DNA from: Treponema zioleckii
GTDB lineage: Bacteria > Spirochaetota > Spirochaetia > Treponematales > Treponemataceae
Reading direction: 5' to 3'
Assembly: GCF_014737315.1 (NCBI RefSeq)
Contig: NZ_JPUF01000001.1
Span: 62,001 to 126,000 of the forward strand
DNA length: 64,000 nucleotides
Notes under the pieces: generated by a model
What the model was told of the DNA's origin: nothing
Database searches by the model: none
The model's input: only the letters and a program-made list of their open reading frames with translations
In this document: piece by piece, positions 27,643 through 36,384 of the stretch
How positions within the stretch are numbered: position 1 is the first letter of the stretch
Layout of the letters: each line of letters starts with the position of its first letter
Made by a program: the position numbers and the translations under genes

Positions 27643-27662
27643 AGAAACTTATTTCATCTCTC

Positions 27663-27803
27663 CCAAAATTGCGAGCGGGGGAGAGCAACAAAACTGCCCC
27701 ACGAAACGCGGTTGTGCTTTTCGCCGTGTTTCGTGAGCCTCTGCAAGCATAGCCACCAGAGCGCGAGTTTTCGAAAGAAAACACACGGGGAACGCACAAG
27801 TCA
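27663..27803 (-). repeat. Multi-hairpin intergenic repeat, copy C1
   Basis: CACGAAACGCGG pairs with CCGTGTTTCGTG, then GCGAGTTTTC with GAAAACACAC, then GGGGAACGCACAAG. It has the same order as copy B with divergent stems that keep pairing, which points to selection for the fold. Confidence 0.7.
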
Positions 27804-27811
27804 GCTTCTAC

Positions 27812-27988
27812 TCCCAAAGTTGCGAGCGAGGCGTGAGCAACAAAGCTACCCCCACGAAACGCGGCTATGCTTTTCGCCGTGTTTCGTGAGCCTCTGCAAG
27901 TATACCCACCAGAGCGCGAGTTTTCGAAAGAAAACTCGCGGGAAACGCACAAGTTGACTTGTATTCGTAAAGCCAGCTTTCAGCGTTT
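27812..27988 (-). repeat. Multi-hairpin intergenic repeat, copy C2 (tandem)
   Basis: A second copy about 152 bases after C1, with the stems CACGAAACGCGG/CCGTGTTTCGTG and CGCGAGTTTTC/GAAAACTCGCG intact. The two copies fill the gap between the oxidoreductase and pectinesterase genes; nothing else is seen there. Confidence 0.7.
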
Positions 27989-27991
27989 CCG

Positions 27992-30034
27992 TTATTTTTG
28001 CAATTCTGGCTTGAATCCGAGGACAGACTCTACGTTTCCGTAAAGAGCAGCTTCTTTTGAATTCAATTCCTGAAGTCCGCTTACAATCGAAGCGCCTGCA
28101 CCCTTTGCGTTCTGAACGCGGAAGAATGCCTTGTCAACAGTGTTAACTGAATCCCAGTCATTCCAAGCCTTTTTGTTCAAGAATTTTGTAAAGTCACAGT
28201 CCAAGTAAACGGTTTTGCCAGTTGCAGTTTCGCTTGTAGCTGAACCGCCAACCCAAGTTCCGCGACCAAGAGTTACGCGTTTTCCGTCTTTGCTTTCTTC
28301 AAAGGCTTCATCAGCAGTAATCAGGCAGTTCTTGAAAACATAACCGTTTGCATATCCTGCTGTTGATTTATAGCCAGTGTCGGCTGCCGCCGCGGCAACG
28401 ATGATTCCGCCGTTCGCATAGTTGATTGTGTGAATCTGGCAGTGGTCAAATACAGTTGTGGCCCCACCGCAAATGTAGTCAACGTCACCTTCAATGTAGC
28501 TATCTTTCATGTAGATTCGGCCGCTTCTAAAGTAAATCGTGTCCTGCTGACCGAGGAAAATACAGTTGTCGATGAACGCACGGTCAACTCCGAAGAGACC
28601 GAGAGTTTCTGAACGTCTTTCTGAGCCGCCCCAGAGTTTGTTCCATTCAGCACCCTTGTTGTAGAGAGTGATGTTTACAAGGTTAAAATATGCGTTTACG
28701 GCTGGTTTTTCTGGAATAGAAGCCTTTTCGCCAGGATTTGTGGTAGTTCCCTTTGGAAGGTAGTTTACTTCAACGAGAATATTTCCGTTGATTCCGCCAG
28801 TGTCTGCTTCGTAGCCGTAAATAATTGTTTTTGCAGGATCTGTTCCGATGAGCGAAATTCCAGGTTTTGTGATTACGAGTTTTTCGTAGTAAAGTCCAGG
28901 CTGAACGAGAATTGCAGAGCCTTCCGGAACTGCGTCAATTGCAGAAGCAATCGTCTTGTATTTTTCGTTGGCACCGACTTTTGCGGCAAAAGTCATTTCT
29001 GGAACAGAAGGATTTTTGCGGGTTACTAAAGTTTCGTTCTGCGAGTATGGAAGGGCGGTTAAATCGAGAGTACCGTTTTCAATTTCGCTTCTGTCCATAA
29101 AACTGTCCGAAAGACCAACTTCTTTTCCCTGAATGTTGATTCCTGCTGGCTTTTTAGCAGGTCGCTTGCTTTTTGGGCCAGAATCTTTTGAGCAAGTCGG
29201 CATAACAGAAAGGTCAACCTTTGAGTTCGCTTTTTTTGCAAGTTCAGCAATCGGTGTGTTCTCAACGTCTTCGTCAAGTACTACGAGAAGATATGCGTAA
29301 CGTCCGAATGCATTCGTAGAGCTGTCGTTGTCACCGAATTCAAGGAAGTTTCCTTTTCCGTTCAGGTAAGCTGTTGCATCGCTTTCTGAATCCGTGAACT
29401 GCAACGGATGGTCAACGTTAACTTTTTTGCAGGTGTCTGTGTGAACGACTTTTCCGTCTATAAGAAGTTTTGAAGTCATTTTTTCAGGATCTGCGACGTC
29501 AAAAATCATTCGGTATTCGTGCCAGTCACTTACAATGTCAATCTGCTTGTTGTTTTCGTCGCGTAGGCGAGACATGCTCTTTGAGCCTTTAATCTGGTTC
29601 GAAGAATTGTGGCGGAGCAATGTCTGGTATTCACCTTTCATTACGTAGCCAAAAAGAATTCCGTAAGGAGTCGTGTTTTTGTCCGGGTCAACTGCACCCT
29701 GAGCGGCAAAAATCAAGCTGACTTTCTTTTCGTTTCCAGAGAGAGGAAGAACGAGAGCGTCGTTAACGCCGTCGAGCGTGTTGAATTTAAGAACTTTGCG
29801 TCCCTTTATGTCAGAATTTACAAGTTCGTAGTGACCTTTTTTCTTGTCACCCATAATCCAGCCAGATTTTGCCAAGTCTTTTTCTGCGTCTTTTTTATTG
29901 CCTTTTCCCGGAATGTAGAGGTTCCAGTTTTTTGTAGGTGTCATTGCTTCGCGTGGAGAAGGTTTGGCAGACAGCGGTAGAGCTGTGCTTGCAGCAAGAA
30001 GTGCCGCAAGAAGAACTTTGCTCATTTTTTTCAT
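27992..30034 (-). CDS. Secreted pectinesterase with N-terminal lectin-like domain
   Basis: A 680-residue exported enzyme that should remove methyl groups from pectin. A signal peptide (ending near LPLSA) is followed by about 270 residues that read like a concanavalin/LamG-type sandwich (YRMIFDVADP, LLIDGKVVH). The right-handed beta-helix pectinesterase domain starts near residue 350 with KYKTIASAIDAVPEG and holds the catalytic motifs GQQDTIYFRSG, GDVDYICGGATTVF (both Asp) and LGRGTW. GGAGG sits nine bases before the ATG at 30034, in preference to an earlier in-frame ATG. A pectinesterase suggests a plant-fibre gut habitat. No pectate lyase is adjacent. Confidence 0.9.
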   Translation of the reverse strand: MKKMSKVLLAALLAASTALPLSAKPSPREAMTPTKNWNLYIPGKGNKKDAEKDLAKSGWIMGDKKKGHYELVNSDIKGRKVLKFNTLDGVNDALVLPLSGNEKKVSLIFAAQGAVDPDKNTTPYGILFGYVMKGEYQTLLRHNSSNQIKGSKSMSRLRDENNKQIDIVSDWHEYRMIFDVADPEKMTSKLLIDGKVVHTDTCKKVNVDHPLQFTDSESDATAYLNGKGNFLEFGDNDSSTNAFGRYAYLLVVLDEDVENTPIAELAKKANSKVDLSVMPTCSKDSGPKSKRPAKKPAGINIQGKEVGLSDSFMDRSEIENGTLDLTALPYSQNETLVTRKNPSVPEMTFAAKVGANEKYKTIASAIDAVPEGSAILVQPGLYYEKLVITKPGISLIGTDPAKTIIYGYEADTGGINGNILVEVNYLPKGTTTNPGEKASIPEKPAVNAYFNLVNITLYNKGAEWNKLWGGSERRSETLGLFGVDRAFIDNCIFLGQQDTIYFRSGRIYMKDSYIEGDVDYICGGATTVFDHCQIHTINYANGGIIVAAAAADTGYKSTAGYANGYVFKNCLITADEAFEESKDGKRVTLGRGTWVGGSATSETATGKTVYLDCDFTKFLNKKAWNDWDSVNTVDKAFFRVQNAKGAGASIVSGLQELNSKEAALYGNVESVLGFKPELQK

Positions 30035-30124
30035 GAAAAATTCCTCCTTGTTTTTCATAAAACTTTTTTATTTACATCTATTTTATTATCTGTTTTCTAG
30101 CAAATTCTGATTCAAATTTAGATT

Positions 30125-31054
30125 TTAGATTCCTAATTCCTTTTTTGCACCGAGCAAATCTGCTTTTGAGGCGAGGGCCGCTTTTTCTGCAGCGTCAGCC
30201 AAATCTTTAAGGCAAAGGTTTCCGCTTTCAACTCTGTCCGCAAGGTCTGCGTCCTTTTTCCATGCGCAGAGAATTCCACGGCTTGAATTTACCGTTCCGC
30301 CAGCCTTGTCCAAAAGCGTCGCCGCGATTCTTGCAGCTCCGCCCTGAGCGCCGTATCCAGGAATCAGGAAGAACATTTCTGGGTAAGCGTCGCGAAGAAG
30401 CCGTGCGTCGCTTTCTTCGGTACAGCCGACTACCGCACCGATTGGAGAGCATTTCTGTTCCGGGTAAAATTCCTTGAATTCAGTTCCGAGGCGGGCAAGT
30501 TCGTTTCCTGTACGGTCAAGGACACGTCCGCCGTTTTTGAGTTCCTGCTGTTCAATATCCGTCATTCCTGGATTAGAAGTTCTCAGAAGCACGAACATTC
30601 CCTTGCCGCCGTTTTGCGGGGTTGCGTATTCTGCGAACGGCTTTAGAGTGTCGAATCCCATGTAAGGATTTACTGTAATGATGTCTGTTTCAAATTCTCC
30701 GGAAAAATGTGCCCGTGCATAGGCTTTTGCGGTGTCTGCAATATCGCCGCGCTTGATGTCGGAAATCGCGATGAGTCCTGCATCCTTGACGGCTTTTATT
30801 GTATCAACGTAGGCTTTTAAGCCTGCAAGTCCCATTGCCTCGTAATAGGCAATCTGAATCTTGCAGCAGCAGGCAGAATTGTCTGCCGCAATTCGTCTGA
30901 TGATTTCTTTGTTATAAGCAAGGATAGCTTCTGCAGGCGAGCCGAGAACTTTTAAAAGTGGGGCTGGTAAATAAGATGGATCTGTGTCCAATCCAACGCA
31001 AAGTGGTCCGTTTTTGGCTGCAAGTTCCTGCAGCAATTCCATGTTATGTTTCAT
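30125..31054 (-). CDS. pyrF: Orotidine 5'-phosphate decarboxylase (long, type 2)
   Basis: PyrF makes UMP from OMP, the last step of pyrimidine synthesis. The protein of about 309 residues has CVGLDTDP at the first phosphate strand, the catalytic Asp-Lys-Asp set in SDIKRGDIADTAKAY, and GIGAVVG-like and IPGYGAQGG loops further on. Its length fits the long bacterial type. The ATG at 31054 is chosen because TAAAAT ends seven bases before it and the region further upstream is not protein-like; a start at 31042 is also possible. It is a stand-alone pyrimidine gene here. Confidence 0.92.
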   Translation of the reverse strand: MKHNMELLQELAAKNGPLCVGLDTDPSYLPAPLLKVLGSPAEAILAYNKEIIRRIAADNSACCCKIQIAYYEAMGLAGLKAYVDTIKAVKDAGLIAISDIKRGDIADTAKAYARAHFSGEFETDIITVNPYMGFDTLKPFAEYATPQNGGKGMFVLLRTSNPGMTDIEQQELKNGGRVLDRTGNELARLGTEFKEFYPEQKCSPIGAVVGCTEESDARLLRDAYPEMFFLIPGYGAQGGAARIAATLLDKAGGTVNSSRGILCAWKKDADLADRVESGNLCLKDLADAAEKAALASKADLLGAKKELGI

Positions 31055-31061
31055 GCCTTTG

Positions 31062-31067
31062 ATTTTA
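31062..31067 (-). promoter_or_regulatory. -10 element of pyrF
   Basis: TAAAAT on the minus strand ends 7 bases before the chosen pyrF start. Confidence 0.4.
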
Positions 31068-31303
31068 TCATTTGAAAAGCCCACCAACAAGGGCATTGAA
31101 ACGAGGATTTCCTTGCGGGTGCAAAGTGCGCTTGCCGGGAAACAAGGGCATAGATAGAACTGCCAGAAACTTTGTTTCATTCGGTCGATGAGCGAGGTTG
31201 AAGTGACAATCTCACTGTATGTGGTGATTTCGACTCCGCTCAGCCATCGCCTTCATTCTTTTTGAATAGCCCCATGACGATTTTTTCGGCTCCGAGTGAC
31301 AAA

Positions 31304-31338
31304 CAAAAAAGCCGCCCGTTATTTTTTAGGCGGCGTAA
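31304..31338 (-). terminator. Terminator after the small acidic lipoprotein gene
   Basis: On the minus strand GCCGCC (31334-31329) pairs with GGCGGC (31316-31311) and is followed by a T run. It lies 26 bases past the stop codon of the gene at 31364. Confidence 0.82.
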
Positions 31339-31363
31339 AAACTAGATGAAAATCCTTAAAAAT

Positions 31364-31891
31364 TTACTGTCGTGTATAGACTTCCTCATCATCTTCTTCA
31401 TCAGTAGCTGGCAATGTTAGCGTTGTGCCACTAATTGTGGCTTGAAAAGTTTCTTCGCTTGTTACAGCTGTAAGAGGAAAGTCTGAATTTGTAAATGTAA
31501 CAGAAGATTTGCCGGCGGCAACAGCCTCAGTAACTTTGGTCTCCATCACACTTTCATCTGTATTAGCCTCTTTTTTTGTTGTGAAAGAAACTGTTCCATC
31601 GGCTGTTGGGTTTCCAGAATACGTTCCGGTTGCAAAAACCATATCAATGACATAATAGAAATCAGAACCTTCCCCAATAACGTCTTTAATGCGGCCGCTT
31701 GCCTTAAAAGTATTGTCCGAATAGCAATAAATGTAGCTATAGTTATCAGCGTCCACGGAAGATTTGTATGTTGCAACTAAGCTAGGGCCATTATCATCGT
31801 CATCATCTGAACATGAGACAAAAGACGAAGCTACGAATCCTGCTGCAATGAATGCCAAAAGTGCCAGCAAAATTTTGTTCAACTTTTTCAT
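31364..31891 (-). CDS. Small lipoprotein of unknown function
   Basis: A 175-residue protein with a lipoprotein signal (lipobox SFVSCS) followed at once by a run of six residues DDDDDN, which may act as a sorting or spacer signal. The mature part is beta-rich, with alternating Ser/Thr/Tyr strands and a central KASGRIKDVIG, and ends in an acidic tail. I do not recognise a family. GGAG lies before the ATG and a strong terminator lies behind the stop, so it is a monocistronic gene. It is probably a surface or periplasmic lipoprotein. Confidence 0.72.
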   Translation of the reverse strand: MKKLNKILLALLAFIAAGFVASSFVSCSDDDDDNGPSLVATYKSSVDADNYSYIYCYSDNTFKASGRIKDVIGEGSDFYYVIDMVFATGTYSGNPTADGTVSFTTKKEANTDESVMETKVTEAVAAGKSSVTFTNSDFPLTAVTSEETFQATISGTTLTLPATDEEDDEEVYTRQ

Positions 31892-32001
31892 AAAAACTCC
31901 TTTATTCTAACTTAGAATTATCTGTTAGAATTTTTATATTAACTATACAAAAAAAAAGTAACCGGACGCAAGCGTTAAAAAAGTTGAGAAATCAAAACAG
32001 C

Positions 32002-32030
32002 GTGACAAAATAAAATTTACAACCGATAAT
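32002..32030 (+). promoter_or_regulatory. Promoter of the NlpC/P60 gene
   Basis: GTGACA, a 17-base spacer and GATAAT. The -10 is part of the shared AACCGATAAT motif and ends six bases before the ATG at 32037, so the message is probably leaderless. Confidence 0.6.
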
Positions 32031-32036
32031 TTTAGT

Positions 32037-33185
32037 ATGATAAAACAAAAATACTTCGCAATATCGTCATTTTTTTTGATTCTTTTTGTATTGCTGATTC
32101 CTAGAGTTTGCGCGCAGCCGGCCGCTTTGCCAAAAGAAAATGCTGCCGAAATGCGTTCCCAGTTTGTTGAATACGGAAAAGTTTTTCTTGGGAAGCCTTA
32201 TAAGGCCGGCGGAATCGGGCCGGATTCTTTTGACTGTTCGGGATTTGTTTATGCGTCTGCAAAAGGCTCAATCGGAATAGACCTTCCGAGAACCTCAAGA
32301 GCACTTTATTCATACACCAGCCGAATTGAACTTAGCGATTTGCAGGCCGGCGATTTGGTTTTTTTTAAGACGACCTCCAGCGGAACGATTTCTCACGTAG
32401 GAATTTGGCTTGGAAATGATGAATTTATCCACAGTGCGAGCGACGGTCCAAGAACCGGAATCATCATCACCAATTTAAAAACCGATAAATATTGGAATAA
32501 ATGCTATGCAGGAGCCGGAAAATTTCTTCCGTCTGTGAGCAAGGAGGTAAAAAATGAGTCTGCTAGTTCAGTAAAAACTGACGATGCGGATTCTGGGAGT
32601 TCCCCAAAAAATCTTCAAAAATCAGAAAAATCTGATGGTGAATTGGAACTTGTTACCCCGGACATGCTCGCTTCAAAAAATCAGGATTCATTCCTTTCAA
32701 AAATTGTCCTTGATGCTTCTCTTGGAATCGGTTGGAATTTTTTTACCCCCAATTCTGTAAGGCTGAATTTTCGTGGCGTTGACTCGATGATTCATGCCTG
32801 CTACAACGGTGAGAATTTTCGTCCGGGGCTTGGAACTTACATTCGCTACGATTCGGACACAAAAGTTATGCAGTTCCCTGTAGTCTTGACGCTTACGCTC
32901 GGAGACTACACCAGAATTTTTATGGGTCCGGTAATCACCGCGGGTACGCCTGAATACGACGGCGAGGAAATAAAATCGTCATTTTTTCCGGGAATCATGG
33001 GCGTGGCGTGGAACACTCCGAGCCTAAAAGTTGGAAAATGCGGCATTTCTATTTTTCAGGATATTCATTACACTGTATTCAACAAAATGGACGGTACCGC
33101 ATTGCGAGCAAGAAATAGTGTAACCTCCGGGCTTGTTTTTTCTTCTGGAATAAGGGTATCGCTCCCAATATCAAACATTCTCTAA
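32037..33185 (+). CDS. Secreted NlpC/P60 peptidoglycan peptidase with unknown C-terminal domain
   Basis: A 382-residue exported cell-wall hydrolase. The signal peptide ends near RVCAQ. The NlpC/P60 domain (about residues 40-165) has the catalytic cysteine in FDCSGFVY, the histidine in SHVGIWLG and the third polar residue in FIHSASDG; it should cut stem-peptide bonds. A Ser/Lys linker follows, then about 160 residues with Gly and aromatic patterning (LGIGWNFFTPNSVRLNF) that resemble beta-strands of a small barrel; I do not recognise this part. A lipoprotein gene follows after ten bases, so the two are probably one operon. Confidence 0.85.
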   Translation: MIKQKYFAISSFFLILFVLLIPRVCAQPAALPKENAAEMRSQFVEYGKVFLGKPYKAGGIGPDSFDCSGFVYASAKGSIGIDLPRTSRALYSYTSRIELSDLQAGDLVFFKTTSSGTISHVGIWLGNDEFIHSASDGPRTGIIITNLKTDKYWNKCYAGAGKFLPSVSKEVKNESASSVKTDDADSGSSPKNLQKSEKSDGELELVTPDMLASKNQDSFLSKIVLDASLGIGWNFFTPNSVRLNFRGVDSMIHACYNGENFRPGLGTYIRYDSDTKVMQFPVVLTLTLGDYTRIFMGPVITAGTPEYDGEEIKSSFFPGIMGVAWNTPSLKVGKCGISIFQDIHYTVFNKMDGTALRARNSVTSGLVFSSGIRVSLPISNIL

Positions 33186-33195
33186 GGATTAAAAG

Positions 33196-33861
33196 ATGAA
33201 TTTTTTTAAAACTGCGCACCGTTGTGCAGCCTGGCTGCCGTTGGCTTTAACGGCAGTCTGTTTTTTTTCATGCACACCTCAAATTTCTGTAAAGGCAACT
33301 CAGGGAGATGGGGCTAGTATTTCTTTTAAGACTGGATTTTCTGAAAATGCGGCAAAAACTTTGCGCTCGATTTCGGGGCTTCCTGAAAACGGAGCGATTT
33401 TTTCGGCTCAGGATATTATTCTTGTGCTCACCGATGCCGGAATCAGTGATGCAAAGGCTTCAACGCCGTCTGTAACTTCTCTAAATGCATCTGGAAACGT
33501 CCCTTCCGTGGCGAAGAGTGAGCTTTTTAAGGCAATGGTTCTTTCGCGCACAAAAAATTCACTAACGCTCACAATTGGACCAAAACAGATTCAGGAGATT
33601 TACAATCGGCTAGATGACGAAAGCAAGTCGTATTTTGATTTGATGCTCATTCCGTGCCTGATTGGCGAAAAAATGAGTGTAAAACAATACGAGGATTTGC
33701 TTTCGTCTATGTACGGCCCAACTTTTGCGAAGGAACTTGTTACAGGAAATCTTTCAATTTTGCTCGAAAGTCCTGACGGTAAAAAGACCAACAAAGTCAG
33801 CGTGACTCTCGGTGAACTTTTAACGCTCACTGACGCTAAAAACTGGTCTGTAAGCTGGTAA
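33196..33861 (+). CDS. Lipoprotein of unknown function, partner of the NlpC/P60 gene
   Basis: A 221-residue lipoprotein with signal and lipobox (FFSCTPQ). The mature protein contains alternating helical and Ser/Thr-rich stretches, including IYNRLDDESKSYFDLMLIP and a final LGELLTLTDAKNWSVSW. No family is recognised. It starts ten bases after the NlpC/P60 stop, with AAGGA before the ATG, so the two are co-transcribed and may work together at the wall or outer membrane. Its 3' end overlaps convergent coaBC by 26 bases. Confidence 0.72.
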   Translation: MNFFKTAHRCAAWLPLALTAVCFFSCTPQISVKATQGDGASISFKTGFSENAAKTLRSISGLPENGAIFSAQDIILVLTDAGISDAKASTPSVTSLNASGNVPSVAKSELFKAMVLSRTKNSLTLTIGPKQIQEIYNRLDDESKSYFDLMLIPCLIGEKMSVKQYEDLLSSMYGPTFAKELVTGNLSILLESPDGKKTNKVSVTLGELLTLTDAKNWSVSW

Positions 33862-35032
33862 TTTCGTCCAAAATTTTATGCGCAACTTCCGTTTTGCTTA
33901 AAAGCGGAAGTTCCTTTACGCCATTTTTGGTGATTATCGTAACCACGTTCGTTTCCGTTCCGAATCCCGCCCCTGAAACTTTTAAATTGTTCGCAACGAC
34001 CATATCAAGATTCTTTTTTTCGAGTTTTTTCTTTGAATTTTCGATTAAATTCTGAGTTTCCATGCTGAATCCGCACAAAAACTGATTTTTTTTGTTTTCA
34101 CCAAGATATTTTAAAATGTCCTGCGTTCGTTCAAGTTTTATTGAAAGTTCGTCATCCGATTTTTTGATTTTGTCTTGTGCGCACGTGATTGGTCTGTAAT
34201 CTGCCACCGCTGCCGATTTTATAACGATGTCGGCTTTTTCGTATTCGTTTTTGATTGCTTCAAACATTTCTTTTGCGGTTTTAACGTGCACCGTTTTGCA
34301 GAAAAGCACTTCTTCAAGATTTACAGGACCTGAAATGAGCGTAACGTCGGCACCGCGGGCAGCTGCTGCTTTAGCGACGGCATAGCCCATTTTTCCCGTG
34401 GAGTGGTTCGTGATGAATCGTACCGGGTCAATTGATTCTTGAGTTGGTCCCGCCGTAACGATGATTTTTTTGCCGGCAAGGTCTTTTTTATAGGCGATTT
34501 CTTGAACTATATGGGCAAAAAGTGTTTCTGGCTCCGGCATTTTTCCGCGTCCGGAATCCCCGCAGGCTAAATGCCCGCTCGCAGGTTCAATAATTTTCAT
34601 TCCGTATTTTTGGCAAAGTTTTAAATTGTCCTGAGTAATGGGATTTTCGAACATCTGCGTGTTCATTGCTGGAGAAATCATTTTTTGGCAAGTCGAAGCC
34701 AAAAACGTGGTCGTCAGCATATCGTCGGCAAGCCCGTGGGCAAGTTTTGCGATTGTATTTGCAGTTGCCGGTGCGACCATAAACAAATCCGCCTGTTTTG
34801 CAAGCGAAATGTGAGTCACATCATATTTAAAATTCCTGTCAAAAGTATCGATTAGACATTTATTTCCGGTAAGCGTTTCAAAAGTTATCGGATTGATAAT
34901 GTTTACGGCATGTTCCGTCATAATTACATGAACATTCGCATGGTTCTTTACGAGAAGGCTTACGAGAGAAGCTGCTTTGTAAGCCGCAATGCTTCCTGTT
35001 ACACCAAGAATTATAGTTTTGTTTTTCAGCAT
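33836..35032 (-). CDS. coaBC: Bifunctional phosphopantothenoylcysteine decarboxylase/synthetase
   Basis: CoaBC carries out two steps of coenzyme A synthesis. The N-terminal FMN-dependent decarboxylase (CoaC) has GVTGSIAAYKAA, the PxMNTQM-type SPAMNTQMFENP and the catalytic cysteine in ACGDSGRGKMPE. The C-terminal ligase (CoaB) begins near residue 190 with IIVTAGPTQESIDPVRFI and NHSTGKMGYAVA. The protein is about 398 residues, the normal fused length. The start is not certain: ATG at 35032 fits the family, and 35041 or 35071 are in frame, none with a clear ribosome site. It is divergent from slyX. Confidence 0.93.
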   Translation of the reverse strand: MLKNKTIILGVTGSIAAYKAASLVSLLVKNHANVHVIMTEHAVNIINPITFETLTGNKCLIDTFDRNFKYDVTHISLAKQADLFMVAPATANTIAKLAHGLADDMLTTTFLASTCQKMISPAMNTQMFENPITQDNLKLCQKYGMKIIEPASGHLACGDSGRGKMPEPETLFAHIVQEIAYKKDLAGKKIIVTAGPTQESIDPVRFITNHSTGKMGYAVAKAAAARGADVTLISGPVNLEEVLFCKTVHVKTAKEMFEAIKNEYEKADIVIKSAAVADYRPITCAQDKIKKSDDELSIKLERTQDILKYLGENKKNQFLCGFSMETQNLIENSKKKLEKKNLDMVVANNLKVSGAGFGTETNVVTIITKNGVKELPLLSKTEVAHKILDEITSLQTSF

Positions 35033-35056
35033 ACTGCACATTTTATTGATAAAAGA

Positions 35057-35062
35057 TATAAT
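35057..35062 (+). promoter_or_regulatory. -10 element of slyX
   Basis: TATAAT ends 7 bases before the slyX ATG at 35070; no Shine-Dalgarno is visible. Confidence 0.5.
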
Positions 35063-35069
35063 TTTCCAC

Positions 35070-35276
35070 ATGGATAGCGAAATTGAACAAAGATTTGTGG
35101 CACTGGAAATGAAATGTGCTTATATGGAAGATTTTATTGTGCAGTTGCAGCAGGTTTGCGTTGAGAATCAGCATTTGATTGACGTGCTAAGGCAAGAAAA
35201 CAAGATTCTTTCGGGACGAATTCAGGATTTGCAGGAGAATCTTGAGATTCCGAACCGAAAGCCACCGCACTATTAA
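35070..35276 (+). CDS. slyX: SlyX family small coiled-coil protein
   Basis: A 68-residue acidic coiled-coil protein. It begins MDSEIEQRFVALEMK and ends in the family hallmark PPHY, with heptads of Leu, Ile and Val between. SlyX proteins are widespread, but their role is not established. The ATG at 35070 is chosen because the protein then matches SlyX length and a TATAAT ends seven bases before it; a longer frame from 34989 runs through the coaBC coding sequence and is not credible. Confidence 0.85.
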   Translation: MDSEIEQRFVALEMKCAYMEDFIVQLQQVCVENQHLIDVLRQENKILSGRIQDLQENLEIPNRKPPHY

Positions 35277-35286
35277 TATGTGTGCT

Positions 35287-35386
35287 TGCAGGGCAATATT
35301 GCAAGCTTACTGGTGTAAAAAATTGATGGTCGTTCGCTACGCCGCCTAAAAAAATGATGGCTGAGCACAACTACGATTGCCCTGCA
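35287..35386. repeat. Long-armed inverted repeat between slyX and the RluA gene
   Basis: TGCAGGGCAAT (35287-35297) is the perfect reverse complement of ATTGCCCTGCA (35376-35386), enclosing 78 bases. The inner bases resemble parts of the gaps at 20690-20750. It could be a structured RNA or a repeat remnant. Confidence 0.45.
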
Positions 35387-35431
35387 GCATGCATTCACGA
35401 AATATTAGGAATGAATTTTTAGAGGAATATT

Positions 35432-36328
35432 ATGAACGAAAAAAATGAAAGAATTTCAATTTTGTATGAGGATGAATATCTTTGCGTAATCGACAAGCCA
35501 GCGGGAATGCTTACTTGTCCTTATCCTGGAAGTCGTTCTAAAACTGTTCAGGATGTGCTTGAGCAGATTATGCGAAAAAAAGGCACCCTCAACTCAAATC
35601 ACAAGCCGTTGGTTGTTCACCGCCTTGACCGCGAAACTAGCGGAGTGATGATGTTTGCTTTTACTGAGTCTGCCCAGAAAAAAATTATGGACTCTTGGCA
35701 CACGATGGTAACGGAGCGACTTTACCACGCGATTGCGGAAAATCCGCGAAACTCCCGCGAGAGCCTTCCTGATTCGGGGCTGATTGACGACGACCTTGCT
35801 TTTAACGCGTACAACATTGCTTACGTTCCAAAAAAAGCGACTGGTGCCGAAATTGCGCTCGGAAAGACCGACAACAAAAACGTAAAAACAGTTCCTGCCC
35901 GTACTCATTTTAGAATCGTTGAACGCGGAAAAACTCACAGCCTTTTTGAGCTTTCGCTCGACACCGGAAAGAAGAATCAGATTCGTGCCCACTTGGCGAG
36001 CAAAAACTATCCGCTTGCAGGCGACGAAAATTACCGCGCGCAGACAGACCCGTTCCGCCGAGTGTGCCTACATGCCCGAACGCTTGAATTTGTGCACCCG
36101 TACACCCAGAAAAAGATGATGTTCCAGGTTCCGGAACCAGAAAGTTGGCTCGAATACGTTAAAAATGGCGATTCGCATCCAGATACGCCTGCCTGGCGAC
36201 AAGAAAAATCACGCTCTTCAAAACGCACTCGCGAATCAAAGAACGTGATTTTGGGACCAAGACGAATCACAAAAAAAGATAAGGCTCATTCAAACTTTAT
36301 TGAAATTGGTAAACGTGGCAAACGTTAA
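35432..36328 (+). CDS. RluA-family RNA pseudouridine synthase
   Basis: A 298-residue pseudouridine synthase acting on rRNA or tRNA. The active-site motif VHRLDRETSGVMMFA has the catalytic aspartate; the fold's other landmarks are the early VIDKPAGMLTCP and the late KKNQIRAHLASKNYPLAGD with the Arg that contacts RNA. There is no S4 domain in front. The last 45 residues are very basic (SSKRTRESK, ITKKDKA, GKRGKR), a likely RNA-binding tail not seen in standard RluA. AGAGGA precedes the ATG. Which RNA position it modifies cannot be told. Confidence 0.9.
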   Translation: MNEKNERISILYEDEYLCVIDKPAGMLTCPYPGSRSKTVQDVLEQIMRKKGTLNSNHKPLVVHRLDRETSGVMMFAFTESAQKKIMDSWHTMVTERLYHAIAENPRNSRESLPDSGLIDDDLAFNAYNIAYVPKKATGAEIALGKTDNKNVKTVPARTHFRIVERGKTHSLFELSLDTGKKNQIRAHLASKNYPLAGDENYRAQTDPFRRVCLHARTLEFVHPYTQKKMMFQVPEPESWLEYVKNGDSHPDTPAWRQEKSRSSKRTRESKNVILGPRRITKKDKAHSNFIEIGKRGKR

Positions 36329-36384
36329 TGGAAAGTTTGGAAAACTGAATTTTTTCGAATTTCCCTAGTCTAAAATCCGACGCG

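Noticed and set aside
27551-27952. Cysteine- and serine-rich hypothetical proteins across the intergenic gaps
   Set aside because: The frames run through hairpin repeat copies, repeat internally and lack credible starts; similar peptides appear at every repeat copy.
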